From a virus: 64,000 bases of DNA. Each line of letters begins with the position of its first letter. Position 1 is the first letter of the stretch. Made by a program: the position numbers and the translations under genes. The stretch covers positions 1 to 64,000 of IMG/VR virus record IMGVR_UViG_3300050821_009094; one strand, 5' to 3'. The notes under the pieces are model-generated. The model worked only from the letters and a program-made list of their open reading frames with translations, did not search any database and was not told where the DNA came from. Of this stretch, positions 16,090-25,295 are shown piece by piece.

Positions 16090-17805
16090 CTACCGGACCT
16101 TGCGTTTGAGTTGCTCGATTTCGGCTTGTTGCTCTTGCAGCGCCTTTACTAGAACCGGCACGACGCCTAGATAGTCAAAGGTGTTGGGTTGGCCTTGGTC
16201 GTCAAGACCGGCGAGTTTCGGAAGCACCTTGATGCCCTGCTCGGCTGTGAACCCATAAAGCAATTTGTCCGGATCACCATGATCGGAATTTAGCTTGTAC
16301 TTTACCGGCTCCAATTTCATGATCTCGGCCAGCCCAACGTCTAAATCACCAATATCATGCTTGTACCGCGTGCTCGACGTGCCGAGGCAAATTCCCAGAG
16401 TGCCCGATCCAGAATAGAACGCATGGCTCGTAGTATCTTCACATACCGTCGCGTCGGTATGCGTTGCGTCGCTGCTAATCTGCGGAAGTTCAAATAAACC
16501 GGCGGAAGTAATCACAGCCAAATTGCTACCGTTGTTGACAAGAAATGTGAACCCGCCAGACGCACCTGGTGCGTTGAAGTAAACCGTGTTGTTCATCCCT
16601 GCTGTCTGTATCAAAGCGGTCGAAGTCGTGAAGGTACTTTCTCCAAGCCAGAGCGCGTAATAGCTATTCGCAATGACGTTCGGCGACGACACCGCGAAAA
16701 CTGGCGTATAGCCACCACCAGCAAGTTGTGACGACATCACCAAATTGCTGCCGACGCGCGTCACCACACCTTGAACCGGCTGATTCTCGATGATCCAATC
16801 CACTTCGTTCGTAGCCGCTGTGGCGGTCGTGTTCCAAGCCTGCCCGCTAAGACGCAACCGGGGCGACCATTGCTGCGCACCGGAAGCAGCCGCGGTTGTG
16901 TTGGTCAGCACATAACCGTCAGTCGAGGTCGCACCGATGCTTTGTGTATTGATCTCATGGCTGGCAGTATAAGTGATGCCACTTGTTGCCTGTATTACTG
17001 ATCCATCCGTATAAAGCAGGTTACCCGCGCTGCCGCCGCTGACGGTGGTTGAATTGATCGTAAGGCCGCCACCGCTCTGCGCCACGCAGGCGGGCAAACC
17101 GCCAGAAGCGCCGAGGACATTCGTTCCGGTGCAAACCGCAAGCCGCGTCAGTACGCCGGATGAATTCCGATAGTAGAGGTCGCCAGTGGCATCAGACCCC
17201 AGCGTCATGGTGACGCCGCCGATCACGTCCGAGGTATTGTTCAACGTAACCGATGTCGGCGTTCCGAGAATGGGCGTGACCAGCGTCGGCGACGTGGCAT
17301 AGACCAGATTGCCGCTGCCGGTCGTGCCGAACGTTCCTGCGCCAACGGTCTGATAATTGGTGCCGTCCGATACCACGCGGTAGCACTGGCCCTTAATGAT
17401 CGGCAGCGTCGCCGCGCCATTGATGGTCGAAGTCGCGGGGGTTAGCGTCTGCGTGCCGGCGCCGATATTGCAGATGTCAGCGTACCAGTTCGCAGCGAAG
17501 TTACCGCCAGTGCCAGCTTGAGCAATCGTTGGAATTTGGGCCGACCCATTGGATAGATCGACTAGCTTGCCGCAATCGGTATTGTTGATCGGGTAATTGG
17601 CGCCGGTCTGCAGATTCACCACTTCAGCCGTTGAAATCGTTCCGGTCGTCGTGATTGGACTCGGGCTTACTACACCAGCGCAGCCTGCGGATATGCTGGT
17701 GACGGTGCCGGAACCGCCACCAGAACTTCCTCCCGGCAACACAATCTGGGCATTTGCAGGTGTGATAAAACAAAGCGCAAAGCAAACTGCAAGAATCTTG
17801 CGCAT
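16090..17805 (-). CDS. exported tail fibre with S74 intramolecular chaperone
   Basis: 571 residues. Signal peptide MRKILAVCFALCFITPANA, then a Gly/Ser/Thr-rich fibre body and, from about residue 470, a peptidase S74 chaperone domain: GTSSTRYKHDIGDLDVGL with the Ser and Lys of the autocleavage site, LEPVKYKL, YGFTAEQ, and a terminal coiled coil (VKALQEQQAEIEQLKRK). S74 domains trimerise fibres and then cut themselves off. The combination with a Sec leader is odd, because S74 fibres normally assemble in the cytoplasm. Confidence 0.85.
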   Translation of the reverse strand: MRKILAVCFALCFITPANAQIVLPGGSSGGGSGTVTSISAGCAGVVSPSPITTTGTISTAEVVNLQTGANYPINNTDCGKLVDLSNGSAQIPTIAQAGTGGNFAANWYADICNIGAGTQTLTPATSTINGAATLPIIKGQCYRVVSDGTNYQTVGAGTFGTTGSGNLVYATSPTLVTPILGTPTSVTLNNTSDVIGGVTMTLGSDATGDLYYRNSSGVLTRLAVCTGTNVLGASGGLPACVAQSGGGLTINSTTVSGGSAGNLLYTDGSVIQATSGITYTASHEINTQSIGATSTDGYVLTNTTAAASGAQQWSPRLRLSGQAWNTTATAATNEVDWIIENQPVQGVVTRVGSNLVMSSQLAGGGYTPVFAVSSPNVIANSYYALWLGESTFTTSTALIQTAGMNNTVYFNAPGASGGFTFLVNNGSNLAVITSAGLFELPQISSDATHTDATVCEDTTSHAFYSGSGTLGICLGTSSTRYKHDIGDLDVGLAEIMKLEPVKYKLNSDHGDPDKLLYGFTAEQGIKVLPKLAGLDDQGQPNTFDYLGVVPVLVKALQEQQAEIEQLKRKVR

Positions 17806-18311
17806 TATTCATAATCCGCTGAGATGTACCCCGTGTCAGTCCCGGTCGTATAAGTGAACGGCGTGGTTGCCGAAGTCATCAAAATGACAATTCCAGTACC
17901 ATACGCGACGGTGCCATTGATGTGTGCCAACGAGCAGCCGCGCGCTGTCGTATCGAAATAGCAAACATCAAGAACTGCCGCGCCCGTCAAAGCCCCCGTG
18001 CTTGGCGCCGATGCTGCATTATAAGCAATACAGTAACCTGCAGCACCACCTGTGATCGCCGTGCAATTAAACCCTGCCAGATCACCTGCCGCAGCTTTGA
18101 CGACAAGAGATGTACCTAAACTTGTCGTAACCGCATGACTTAAAACCACTGCTGAAGCAGCGGCGGAAGTCGGAAATAAGTTCGTGGTATTGCACGGGAC
18201 GTAGCGATTTGCACCCGCTGTTCCAGTATCGCAGTAAACGACAACGGGAGTTTGTGCATCGACTAAGGTTGGTGTCAGCAGGATGGCGAGAAAGACGAGG
18301 ATCTTAATCAT
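17805..18311 (-). CDS. exported Cys-containing beta protein, 168 aa
   Basis: Start placed at ATG 18311 (MIKILVFLAILL...), which overlaps the 18308 stop as ATGA. Signal peptide ends VDA before QT. The mature part is Ala/Thr/Gly-rich with six Cys in pairs (YCD, PCN, NCT, YCI, VCY, GCS), suggesting disulphides and hence an extracytoplasmic destination. No known family recognised. Confidence 0.65.
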   Translation of the reverse strand: MIKILVFLAILLTPTLVDAQTPVVVYCDTGTAGANRYVPCNTTNLFPTSAAASAVVLSHAVTTSLGTSLVVKAAAGDLAGFNCTAITGGAAGYCIAYNAASAPSTGALTGAAVLDVCYFDTTARGCSLAHINGTVAYGTGIVILMTSATTPFTYTTGTDTGYISADYE

Positions 18312-18583
18312 CTCATTCTCACCAGCCAGCACGCGGTCAGAACGAACAGCGCGTAGATCGTCAGCGAGACGATCTGGAACACGTCGGGTTTTGGCGTGAG
18401 GTACCAGAGCCAGAACGCGGAGCCTACGGCGGGCACCGCGAACAGCGCCGGCATGGCCGCAAGCGCACGCTTCGACAGGGCGCCAAGCCCCATCATTAGC
18501 ATGGTCATGCCGGCGTCAGTGCCGGACTTGGTTTCGGATTCTTCAGTTTCGGGAACGACTTCGAGTTTGAACGGCTCTGCCAT
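18308..18583 (-). CDS. two-helix membrane protein, 91 aa
   Basis: A charged N-terminal 25 residues precede two hydrophobic helices (about 45-62 and 68-88) and a basic end. It overlaps the 18543 gene by 41 bases and the 17805 gene by four. It sits between internal virion proteins and the fibre block. Possibly holin-like or a membrane target of ejection proteins; not recognised. Confidence 0.6.
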   Translation of the reverse strand: MAEPFKLEVVPETEESETKSGTDAGMTMLMMGLGALSKRALAAMPALFAVPAVGSAFWLWYLTPKPDVFQIVSLTIYALFVLTACWLVRMR

Positions 18584-18797
18584 TCCCTGTCTCCTGATCG
18601 TTGATCTGCTGGCGCATATCGTCCATCGTCGGCTCGTTCGACTCCTGGACGTCCTGGCCAGCGGCTTTCTTCAGCGCGGTATAATAGAGTCCCAAAACCT
18701 TCAATGCGTCTATACGCTTTTCAAGCGGAGTATCTTTATCCAACGCATCGCAGGCAGTCTTTTGCGCCAGTTTCTCGATGTCGGAAAGGGTGGTCAT
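18543..18797 (-). CDS. helical hypothetical protein, 84 aa
   Basis: 84 residues, mostly helical (LSDIEKLAQKTACDALD, IDALKVLGLYYTALKKAAG), with a polar Arg/Gln-rich tail. Overlaps the neighbouring reading frames at both ends. Possibly a small virion or assembly protein. Unknown. Confidence 0.6.
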   Translation of the reverse strand: MTTLSDIEKLAQKTACDALDKDTPLEKRIDALKVLGLYYTALKKAAGQDVQESNEPTMDDMRQQINDQETGNGRAVQTRSRSRN

Positions 18798-19006
18798 TGT
18801 TTACCGGTCATAGGGATAGCGTGCCGCTTAAGCTGATCTATTGCTGTCGCAAGCAACGCAGGCCCATCAGGGTCTGGATATAGCACCATGCAAAGGGCTG
18901 TTACAAGAATCGCAAATCTTTCGCTGGGCGCTGTATCAGCAAGTGATTCGACTATTTCTTGTGCTGTTTTAGCGCAATTTTCTGATCGCGTTATAAAATT
19001 GGTCAT
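18794..19006 (-). CDS. helical hypothetical protein, 70 aa
   Basis: 70 residues with a helical N-terminal half and a moderately hydrophobic middle (FAILVTALCMVLYPD). Coupled by four-base overlaps to the internal virion gene upstream and the 18543 gene downstream. Function unknown. Confidence 0.6.
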   Translation of the reverse strand: MTNFITRSENCAKTAQEIVESLADTAPSERFAILVTALCMVLYPDPDGPALLATAIDQLKRHAIPMTGKQ

Positions 19007-21936
19007 GGCAACAACACGCTCTGATTTGGGGTTTGGAATTGCGACTGCCCAACGCCCGCGCCGGCAGCGCCGCCGATCTTCATGCGTCTTTGCACCAGTT
19101 CTTTCACCATCTCGCGCGCCTGATCGTCACCCTTAAGTCCCTTCTCAATCCAGCGCAAAAACGCTGGGTTATTTGCCATATCAGTTACAAATTTATAGTA
19201 TTTGCCCAAAATAAAACGCCCGACAGCATCGGCGAATGGAGCCTTTGGTAGATATTCGCCGCCTTTGCCAACTACCGCGCTCCAAGGATGTTCAACATGA
19301 GACATGGCCGCCATACCGCCAGCCATCGACGAACCGCCAGCACCCCCTCTTGTAGCTAAAAGAAAGTCCATCTCTTTAGCTAGAGTCCGCATCTGATCTA
19401 GGCTCGTACCCGGGAACATAATACGCTGAACTTCTTCAGATACTTTCGCCAGTTTTCCGCTCGGCTGCAAGGTATTTGTCAAAAGTTTTTGCGCCCAAGT
19501 CTGGCGCAGCAAGTTGAATTCCGGCGAGTCGGGGCCGAACTTCGAAGCGGCGGCGATGATCAAATCCTCACTGCCGAGAATCTTGTCCACGGCTTCCGAA
19601 GCACCGACCGACTCGTCATACAGGAAGTCGAGCGGGTTGTTGGCCTTGAGCTTCTGCCGCGCCAGCTTCTGGGTGTTTTGCAATTTTGCTTCAATGCCGC
19701 GCACTTCCTTGGTGATCGTACCCAGTGGATCAGCCTTGGCTGCGGCCTTCGCCGCGTCGGCAGCCATCTTGGCCTTGGTTATGATATCGCCGATCGTGTC
19801 GCCGGGCTGAGCAGGGATGGTCAAGCGGCCGGACAGCGCCTCGATGTTCTGTGCCTGCTGCAACAACTTCTGTGTGACTGCTTTGCCGTGAACCGCTTCG
19901 AGCATCCCGCTGCGGTAACGCTCCAGCACCTGCGAGACAAACCGTCTGCCGTCGATCTGTCCTGTCAACGACTTCGACTGCTCCAGCATATCGCGCACAT
20001 CGGCCGCCTTGACCCCGGCCCACAGATTCGGGCCGACCATATTGGCAACCTTTTGCGTCAAGTCTGAGCGACCTTCCTTGACGATGGTGTCGAACAGCAC
20101 CTTGGGATCGGCCGGCAGCCCGGCGTCCAGACCATCCATCACCGCCTGGATACGCTTGTCGTTGAACGCGCCCATATTCTCACGATAAAAGTTGTCGGCC
20201 TCGCGAAGTTGTTTGGCTGCCGCCTGCAGCTCGGGCACAGCATCCGCATCGTTGAGGATTTCATCAACGCGATTGGCGAAGAATTTGAACGTGCCCTGCT
20301 TCACGTCGGGCGTCAGATCGAGGCGGTTATAATTCTGGCGCATCACCGAGCGCAGATTATGCAATTGCGCCCATGTCGGCTGCACCGGCTCGCGAACAAC
20401 CTTACCTTCTTCGTCCACCTCGCCAGCCATATCACGTAATTGCTTAACAATCGTCGGGTACTTGCCCTCAAAACCTTCCGGTAATTCGTTGAGAAATTCC
20501 TGCGCGCGTTCCGGCAAACCGCTGATGTCCGGTTTCAGCCCGCCGGCCAGCGAGTCGGCTTCCGAATACATCTTGTTGGCCCGCGCCATAATACCAGCGC
20601 GTGTTTTCTGGATTTTCTCGGCAACCTGTTGCCAGAGACTGCCGCTGTTGTGCCCGGCCTTGACAGCATCCATGGCCGCCTGGCTCGACTTGTCGATCTC
20701 GCTGAAACCGGCGTCGATCACCTTCTGGGCGGCGTTGCGCGCGTCGGTCGCGGCTGCTTCGAGCTGTCGGGTTTGACCTTCCTTGGCAGCAATGCGCTCT
20801 TGCATTCCGGTCGTCAGTTCGGTGCGGCGCGCTTCGAGCGCTGCGCGCAACGCTTCATCTGCCTTGCGCAATTCCTCGCGCGTGCGGCCCAGCACAGCCT
20901 CACCGGCGCGTTCGGTGGACACCGCAGCTTCAGGGTCGGTCAGCAACTTGACGTTTGGAGGACCGGCGTCACCGGAAAGCGTGTTGAGAATGTCCTTACC
21001 GGACTTCTCGTAATGCCCAGTCGCCGATTGCAGCAGCGGATCCTGTGTGCGAAATGCTGGATCAAATCGTTCATTGATATTGATAACGTGCGGCGCCTCT
21101 TTCATATGCGCTGACGCTGGCACTAAAACATCCTTATCCCGCAAAGCAACAGCTTGTGATATATTCTCTGGTGTTTCACCAAGAAAGTCGCCCACAGCTT
21201 TGGGCAATGCCGTTTTGATCGCACCCTTAATCGCAGGCGCGGCAGCGGCGAGACCACGGCCGATGCCGGCACCGGCGCCGCCAAACAGGCCCGAGAGGGT
21301 CACTTCGTCCGCCTCCTGCGCGCCGGTACGGTCGTACACGCCGGCCAGCGCCATGATCGCGTCGTTGAAACCCTGCCCCGCAGCACCGCCGGCAGCACCG
21401 CCAGCTACGGCACCGCCGAACACGCCGGGAGGGCCGGCAGGAGCACCCGCCACGCCACCGCCGACCTCGCCAGCGATCGAGCCAAGGACCGGCGCTGCCT
21501 GGGAGGCCATGAACGATAGTGGCGAGCGCTGGAAGCCGCGAGAGCGGCGCAAGGTGCCGTCCTCATCGACGTACATCTCGCCGGTCTGCTTGTTTTCCTT
21601 GACTTTGCCGGGATAACCGCGCTCCAGCGCTTTCTTGCGCTCGGAATCAGTCACGCTCATGTTGTAGAGCGTCTGGGTGGTGAAATCCAAGTCCTCATAT
21701 TTCGGACTTGTGCGCGTGTTGCCTTCAGGATCGACGTAAGGCACGCCCTCGGGCAGTCCTGCGTAGTCGCTGGCATCTTTGACGCGGTACGGCTTGGTGC
21801 GCTTCTGCCCCTTGGGATCGATGTAGTCCATCCCAGGACCGATGGCCTCATAAGACGCGGTATCGGTCACCGCGGGAGGCGCTTTGTCCAGATCCGGGGT
21901 GACGCCTTCAGGCCCTATATTGGCAAGATCGACCAT
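19003..21936 (-). CDS. large internal virion/ejection-like protein, 977 aa
   Basis: 977 residues. The N-terminal region has two similar YIDPKGQKRT / YVDPEGNTRT repeats, then a long Gly/Ala-rich hydrophobic stretch (about 145-240) of the kind found in membrane-active ejection proteins, then some 700 residues of alpha-helix with coiled-coil sections. Gene order (after nozzle and small virion genes) and size match the internal core proteins of podoviruses, which cross the envelope during DNA ejection. No transglycosylase motif seen. Function inferred from layout and composition. Confidence 0.65.
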   Translation of the reverse strand: MVDLANIGPEGVTPDLDKAPPAVTDTASYEAIGPGMDYIDPKGQKRTKPYRVKDASDYAGLPEGVPYVDPEGNTRTSPKYEDLDFTTQTLYNMSVTDSERKKALERGYPGKVKENKQTGEMYVDEDGTLRRSRGFQRSPLSFMASQAAPVLGSIAGEVGGGVAGAPAGPPGVFGGAVAGGAAGGAAGQGFNDAIMALAGVYDRTGAQEADEVTLSGLFGGAGAGIGRGLAAAAPAIKGAIKTALPKAVGDFLGETPENISQAVALRDKDVLVPASAHMKEAPHVININERFDPAFRTQDPLLQSATGHYEKSGKDILNTLSGDAGPPNVKLLTDPEAAVSTERAGEAVLGRTREELRKADEALRAALEARRTELTTGMQERIAAKEGQTRQLEAAATDARNAAQKVIDAGFSEIDKSSQAAMDAVKAGHNSGSLWQQVAEKIQKTRAGIMARANKMYSEADSLAGGLKPDISGLPERAQEFLNELPEGFEGKYPTIVKQLRDMAGEVDEEGKVVREPVQPTWAQLHNLRSVMRQNYNRLDLTPDVKQGTFKFFANRVDEILNDADAVPELQAAAKQLREADNFYRENMGAFNDKRIQAVMDGLDAGLPADPKVLFDTIVKEGRSDLTQKVANMVGPNLWAGVKAADVRDMLEQSKSLTGQIDGRRFVSQVLERYRSGMLEAVHGKAVTQKLLQQAQNIEALSGRLTIPAQPGDTIGDIITKAKMAADAAKAAAKADPLGTITKEVRGIEAKLQNTQKLARQKLKANNPLDFLYDESVGASEAVDKILGSEDLIIAAASKFGPDSPEFNLLRQTWAQKLLTNTLQPSGKLAKVSEEVQRIMFPGTSLDQMRTLAKEMDFLLATRGGAGGSSMAGGMAAMSHVEHPWSAVVGKGGEYLPKAPFADAVGRFILGKYYKFVTDMANNPAFLRWIEKGLKGDDQAREMVKELVQRRMKIGGAAGAGVGQSQFQTPNQSVLLP

Positions 21937-23529
21937 TTAATGACTCAGCGGGTCGTTTTCCCAAGGTCTGTCGTCAGGATCGGCAGGAGCAGCGGCAGGA
22001 GCTGGAGTGCCGCCCGGAAGTTGCGCCTTGTCACGATCGCGGATCGTGCTCAATCGCTCTCTAAGCTCTTTCATCGCACGCAAAGTGTTTGCCGTGGTAT
22101 CGCCAAGACTTAAACCAGCAATAACATCGCTAATCTTGCCAGCTTCAACCGATAGCGGGCGACCTGTTTTCTGGTCAAGCAAAAGCCGCGGCGCCATAAT
22201 CTGCAACTGCTCAATATCGCGCATCATCTGCTTACGATCACTTTTGTTAGAACCGAGAATATTACTAACTACTTCTCCTAATCGCGTGGCACGTCCCGCC
22301 ACACCTGCAGCGCCGGCATATTTGTTCAGCGTCTTATCGATGCCGTCGATCAATTTCAACGCATCATCGTACTGGCCGATGTGCGACTCCATATCGACGC
22401 GCTTGTTGCCGGTAACCGGCGGGGCCTTGGCCTCTTTCATTGCCTTGTCTGTTTCCAATTCCAGTTTATCGGCGGGCCAATCTGGATTCTTTTGCCGCAA
22501 ACCATCCTTTACCACCTGCCGCTCGCGAATTTCCTCGGCAGCTTTGAGTCCCTTCGCCTGAAAAGTCGTCGCAGCATCAACGATCCGTCTAGTCTGTTCC
22601 TCTCCGGGCAACTCCATGAATCCTGGCTGTGTAATTACACTGGCAACAGCCAGTTCTTGAGGTGTCTTGGCTCCAGGCGACGACAAAAAATCAGCGTACA
22701 TTAACGCTTGGGAGTCGTGTGCAGCCTTCTTAATTTTTTCTGGATCCTTGCTATCACCGAGAAACGCAGAAAATACTTGTCTGCGGACTTCATTTTCCTG
22801 CAAACGCTGCGTCGCATCCGCCAACTCGACCTTCGACTTGGCCAGCGCGTCGCGCGCTTCCAATGCCTGCTGGTCGTACCCGTTCGCCAGCATGATCTGC
22901 AACCGCTGATCATTGAACCGTGCCGCCAGCGCGCTCGCCGAGGCCCGCCACGACTCCATGTTCTTGGTGCGCAGGTGGTCGATCTGCTCGAACTCGTGTT
23001 CCTCGATATCGAGGCGCTTTATTGTCAGGTTCGAGTTCTCTTTCCAGGCGTCAAATGCCTTGTTGTAAGAATCCATATCATTCTGGTTGATGGCGTTCAT
23101 CGCCGCAGCGCCGGCATTGAGCGCAGAATTCATCGGCATGGCGGTGAAGGTCGAGGCCAGCATGGCGACAATGAAACCCGGAGAGCCGAACTGCTCCCAC
23201 AGATCGGTCTTGCGGCTGTTCAACTCCTTCGCGGCGTTCCATGGCTTCAAATCCTCCATGGTGGCGCCTTCTTGCGCCAGCATCCGCTCCTGCCGGGCGG
23301 CGTAAGCATCGTCGGAGCGCTTGCGCTGCGCTTCCATCCCGGCTTCGGCGCCGATCTTCTTTGTGGTTAGCGCCAAATCGGCCTTGGTGATCGCGTCGTA
23401 CTGCGCATCACCGCTCCCCGTCATATCATCAAGACTTTTCGGCGGCGCGTCGCCTTTGCCGGTAGAACCCGTTACCGCTGGAGGAAGCGGTGGGGAAGAG
23501 TCCGGTGCGTCAAATGCAGGTTCAGGCAT
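21937..23529 (-). CDS. internal virion-like helical protein, 530 aa
   Basis: 530 residues. Pro-rich N-terminus and C-terminus enclose a long helical, charged body. A hydrophobic segment (about 115-148, FIVAMLASTFTAMPM...) may insert in membrane. Follows the 19003 gene in the same block with stops and starts adjoining. Likely a second ejection/core protein. No enzymatic motif visible. Confidence 0.6.
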   Translation of the reverse strand: MPEPAFDAPDSSPPLPPAVTGSTGKGDAPPKSLDDMTGSGDAQYDAITKADLALTTKKIGAEAGMEAQRKRSDDAYAARQERMLAQEGATMEDLKPWNAAKELNSRKTDLWEQFGSPGFIVAMLASTFTAMPMNSALNAGAAAMNAINQNDMDSYNKAFDAWKENSNLTIKRLDIEEHEFEQIDHLRTKNMESWRASASALAARFNDQRLQIMLANGYDQQALEARDALAKSKVELADATQRLQENEVRRQVFSAFLGDSKDPEKIKKAAHDSQALMYADFLSSPGAKTPQELAVASVITQPGFMELPGEEQTRRIVDAATTFQAKGLKAAEEIRERQVVKDGLRQKNPDWPADKLELETDKAMKEAKAPPVTGNKRVDMESHIGQYDDALKLIDGIDKTLNKYAGAAGVAGRATRLGEVVSNILGSNKSDRKQMMRDIEQLQIMAPRLLLDQKTGRPLSVEAGKISDVIAGLSLGDTTANTLRAMKELRERLSTIRDRDKAQLPGGTPAPAAAPADPDDRPWENDPLSH

Positions 23530-24720
23530 TTATGCCGTCGCAGTTGGAGAACTGACGAGCTTGCCGCCATTCATCGCCGCGGCGAAGTTCGAGATCGACT
23601 GCATCATCGACTGGTTGAGCTGCTGGTTGAGCTTCGAGATCTGGATCGGAATCTGCGATTCGAGACTGGTCGCCGAAACGCCGGTGGCCAGCATCTGGTT
23701 TGCCGTGTTGACCATGTTCTGGCCAGCGGTCGCAAGCTGCGACTCAAGCTGGGTCATCAGCGTGTTGCGTGAGTTGTCAACCGCTGCCAGATCCTGCTGG
23801 AGCTGCGAGTTCTGCTGTGGATTGGTGGACATGCCGCGCGACGCATAGCCCTGGATGATGCCGGCCTTCTGGCTGGCGATCGTCTGGTCAACCTGGGTCT
23901 GGAACTGGGGCGGCAGCGTGCCGCTGGTCAGATATGTCATCAGGGTCTGGCCCTGGTTGATCAAAGGTGCCGCGGTCTGCTGGGCGATTGCTGCCGTACT
24001 TGCCGCCTGTGCCGTTGCAGCCGCTTCCTGCTTGTTGGTGGCGTTGAGCGCCTGCTTCTGTTCGTAGCCCTCGAACAGACTGCCGGCGACGCCCGCCGCG
24101 CCCACGAAGGGCGCTGCAGCCTTAATATCGGACCCGATGGTCGAGAGGATGCCGGTACCACCTCCTCCTGCAGCGCCGCCGCCCGCGCTGCCAGCTCCTA
24201 CCGTGGAAGCTGTATCCAGAGCCGAGGTGCCACCCCCTGCCCCGCCCGCCGCGGTCGCCAGGTCGCCTCCAGGTGTGCCCGCAATCACACCCCCGCCTAC
24301 CCCTGACGTGGTACCCGAGCCGGCCCCCGCAGCATCAAAGGCGCCTGCAAACGCATCAGGGGTGGTCCCGGCGGTCAATGTAGCCCCTTGGGGCAACGCT
24401 GCGGCCGTGTCGGCCGCCGTCTGCCCAGCGATCCCGGCATCGCCGAAGATATCGGTACCAGTCCCGGCAAGATCGATGGCTGACCCGCTATCGGCCGCCA
24501 GACCAGCGCCACCAAACAGGCTGCTAAGCCCGGCCCCTTCGCCCAGGAGGCCGAAGCCGCCGGTTGCCACGGCGCCGAGCGCCAGCGGGGCGGCAATCTC
24601 AAGGTCTTTGGCCCAGGAAGGTTGTTTCGAGAAGTCAGCACTGGCGTCGTCCAGCGGGTTGGACAGGTCGTGGCCGAGGTTCGAAGTCTTGCCCTCGAAT
24701 AAATCAGTTAGGAAACTTAT
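23530..24720 (-). CDS. Gly/Ala-rich virion protein, apparent ATA start
   Basis: About 397 residues read from ATA 24720 (ISFLTDLFEGKTSNLGHDL...). A perfect AGGAGGT lies seven bases upstream, immediately after the stop of the previous gene, and no ATG, GTG or TTG is close by in frame. An in-frame ATG at 24819 would need 88 bases of overlap and gives an implausible Arg/Cys-rich leader. The protein is Gly/Ala-rich with hydrophobic patches (residues about 40-75), then a Gln-rich helical half. Likely an internal virion or DNA-ejection protein. A rare AUA start or a base error are both possible. Confidence 0.65.
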   Translation of the reverse strand: MSFLTDLFEGKTSNLGHDLSNPLDDASADFSKQPSWAKDLEIAAPLALGAVATGGFGLLGEGAGLSSLFGGAGLAADSGSAIDLAGTGTDIFGDAGIAGQTAADTAAALPQGATLTAGTTPDAFAGAFDAAGAGSGTTSGVGGGVIAGTPGGDLATAAGGAGGGTSALDTASTVGAGSAGGGAAGGGGTGILSTIGSDIKAAAPFVGAAGVAGSLFEGYEQKQALNATNKQEAAATAQAASTAAIAQQTAAPLINQGQTLMTYLTSGTLPPQFQTQVDQTIASQKAGIIQGYASRGMSTNPQQNSQLQQDLAAVDNSRNTLMTQLESQLATAGQNMVNTANQMLATGVSATSLESQIPIQISKLNQQLNQSMMQSISNFAAAMNGGKLVSSPTATA

Positions 24721-24727
24721 GACACGA

Positions 24728-24733
24728 CCTCCT
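24728..24733 (-). promoter_or_regulatory. perfect Shine-Dalgarno deciding an ATA start
   Basis: AGGAGG (with T next) partly overlaps the TAG stop of the 24732 gene and is seven bases from ATA at 24720. Nothing else in the frame uses this ribosome site: the GTG in between opens only a two-codon frame. It is therefore the main evidence for the unusual start of the 23530 gene. Confidence 0.6.
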
Positions 24734-25295
24734 ACCCTATCCTCAGAGCACTGCAGATCGTCTGATGCTCCGCGGCATTCTGATTGAGCCATTCCTCGAA
24801 CTGGTCTGGATCGCTCCAATCGTAATCTAGCAGGTTGAACCCCTGGGTGCCAAGGACCGCGTTGATCTGATTATGCATTGTCTGGTGAACATAAAACCAC
24901 ATGCCCATGCTCTCCGGGTCAATCGGACTGAGCTGAAACTGGTCCAGCGCCTTGACGTTCGCCCCTGGGTAAAACTGGATGGTAGCGCCACTCGAAATAT
25001 TGCTAGTCAGCGCCAAACCGATCTGCGCTTCGGTCGCGTTCAACCCGACCACCTCGGCGCCATCTGGAATGCCCGTGCTGCTCACGATCATCCCGATCTG
25101 AATACCGGTTGTGGAAGCAAACCCCAGCACAAACCCGCCGGCCAACGATCCGATATTGGTCGTTAGCGTCGGCGAGGTCTGCTGAAACATCGTACCTGCA
25201 GTTACAATATCGAAATGATTGGCCTGATGATTCCACGCCCACGCCCGCAGCGAGGCTTCATCGGTCGGCTTCACGTAAAGCGCAGGCAAGCTCAT
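24732..25295 (-). CDS. virion-associated protein with inserted beta module, 187 aa
   Basis: The C-terminal half shows a recurrent podophage pattern (LSPIDPESMGMWFYVHQTMH, then NxxLGTQGFxLLDYDWSDPDQFEEWL). The N-terminal half carries a beta module (GSLAGGF...GMIVSSTGIPDGAEVVGL...ATIQF), probably an inserted domain. It sits between nozzle and internal virion genes. A structural or assembly role is likely. Exact function unknown. Confidence 0.65.
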   Translation of the reverse strand: MSLPALYVKPTDEASLRAWAWNHQANHFDIVTAGTMFQQTSPTLTTNIGSLAGGFVLGFASTTGIQIGMIVSSTGIPDGAEVVGLNATEAQIGLALTSNISSGATIQFYPGANVKALDQFQLSPIDPESMGMWFYVHQTMHNQINAVLGTQGFNLLDYDWSDPDQFEEWLNQNAAEHQTICSALRIG

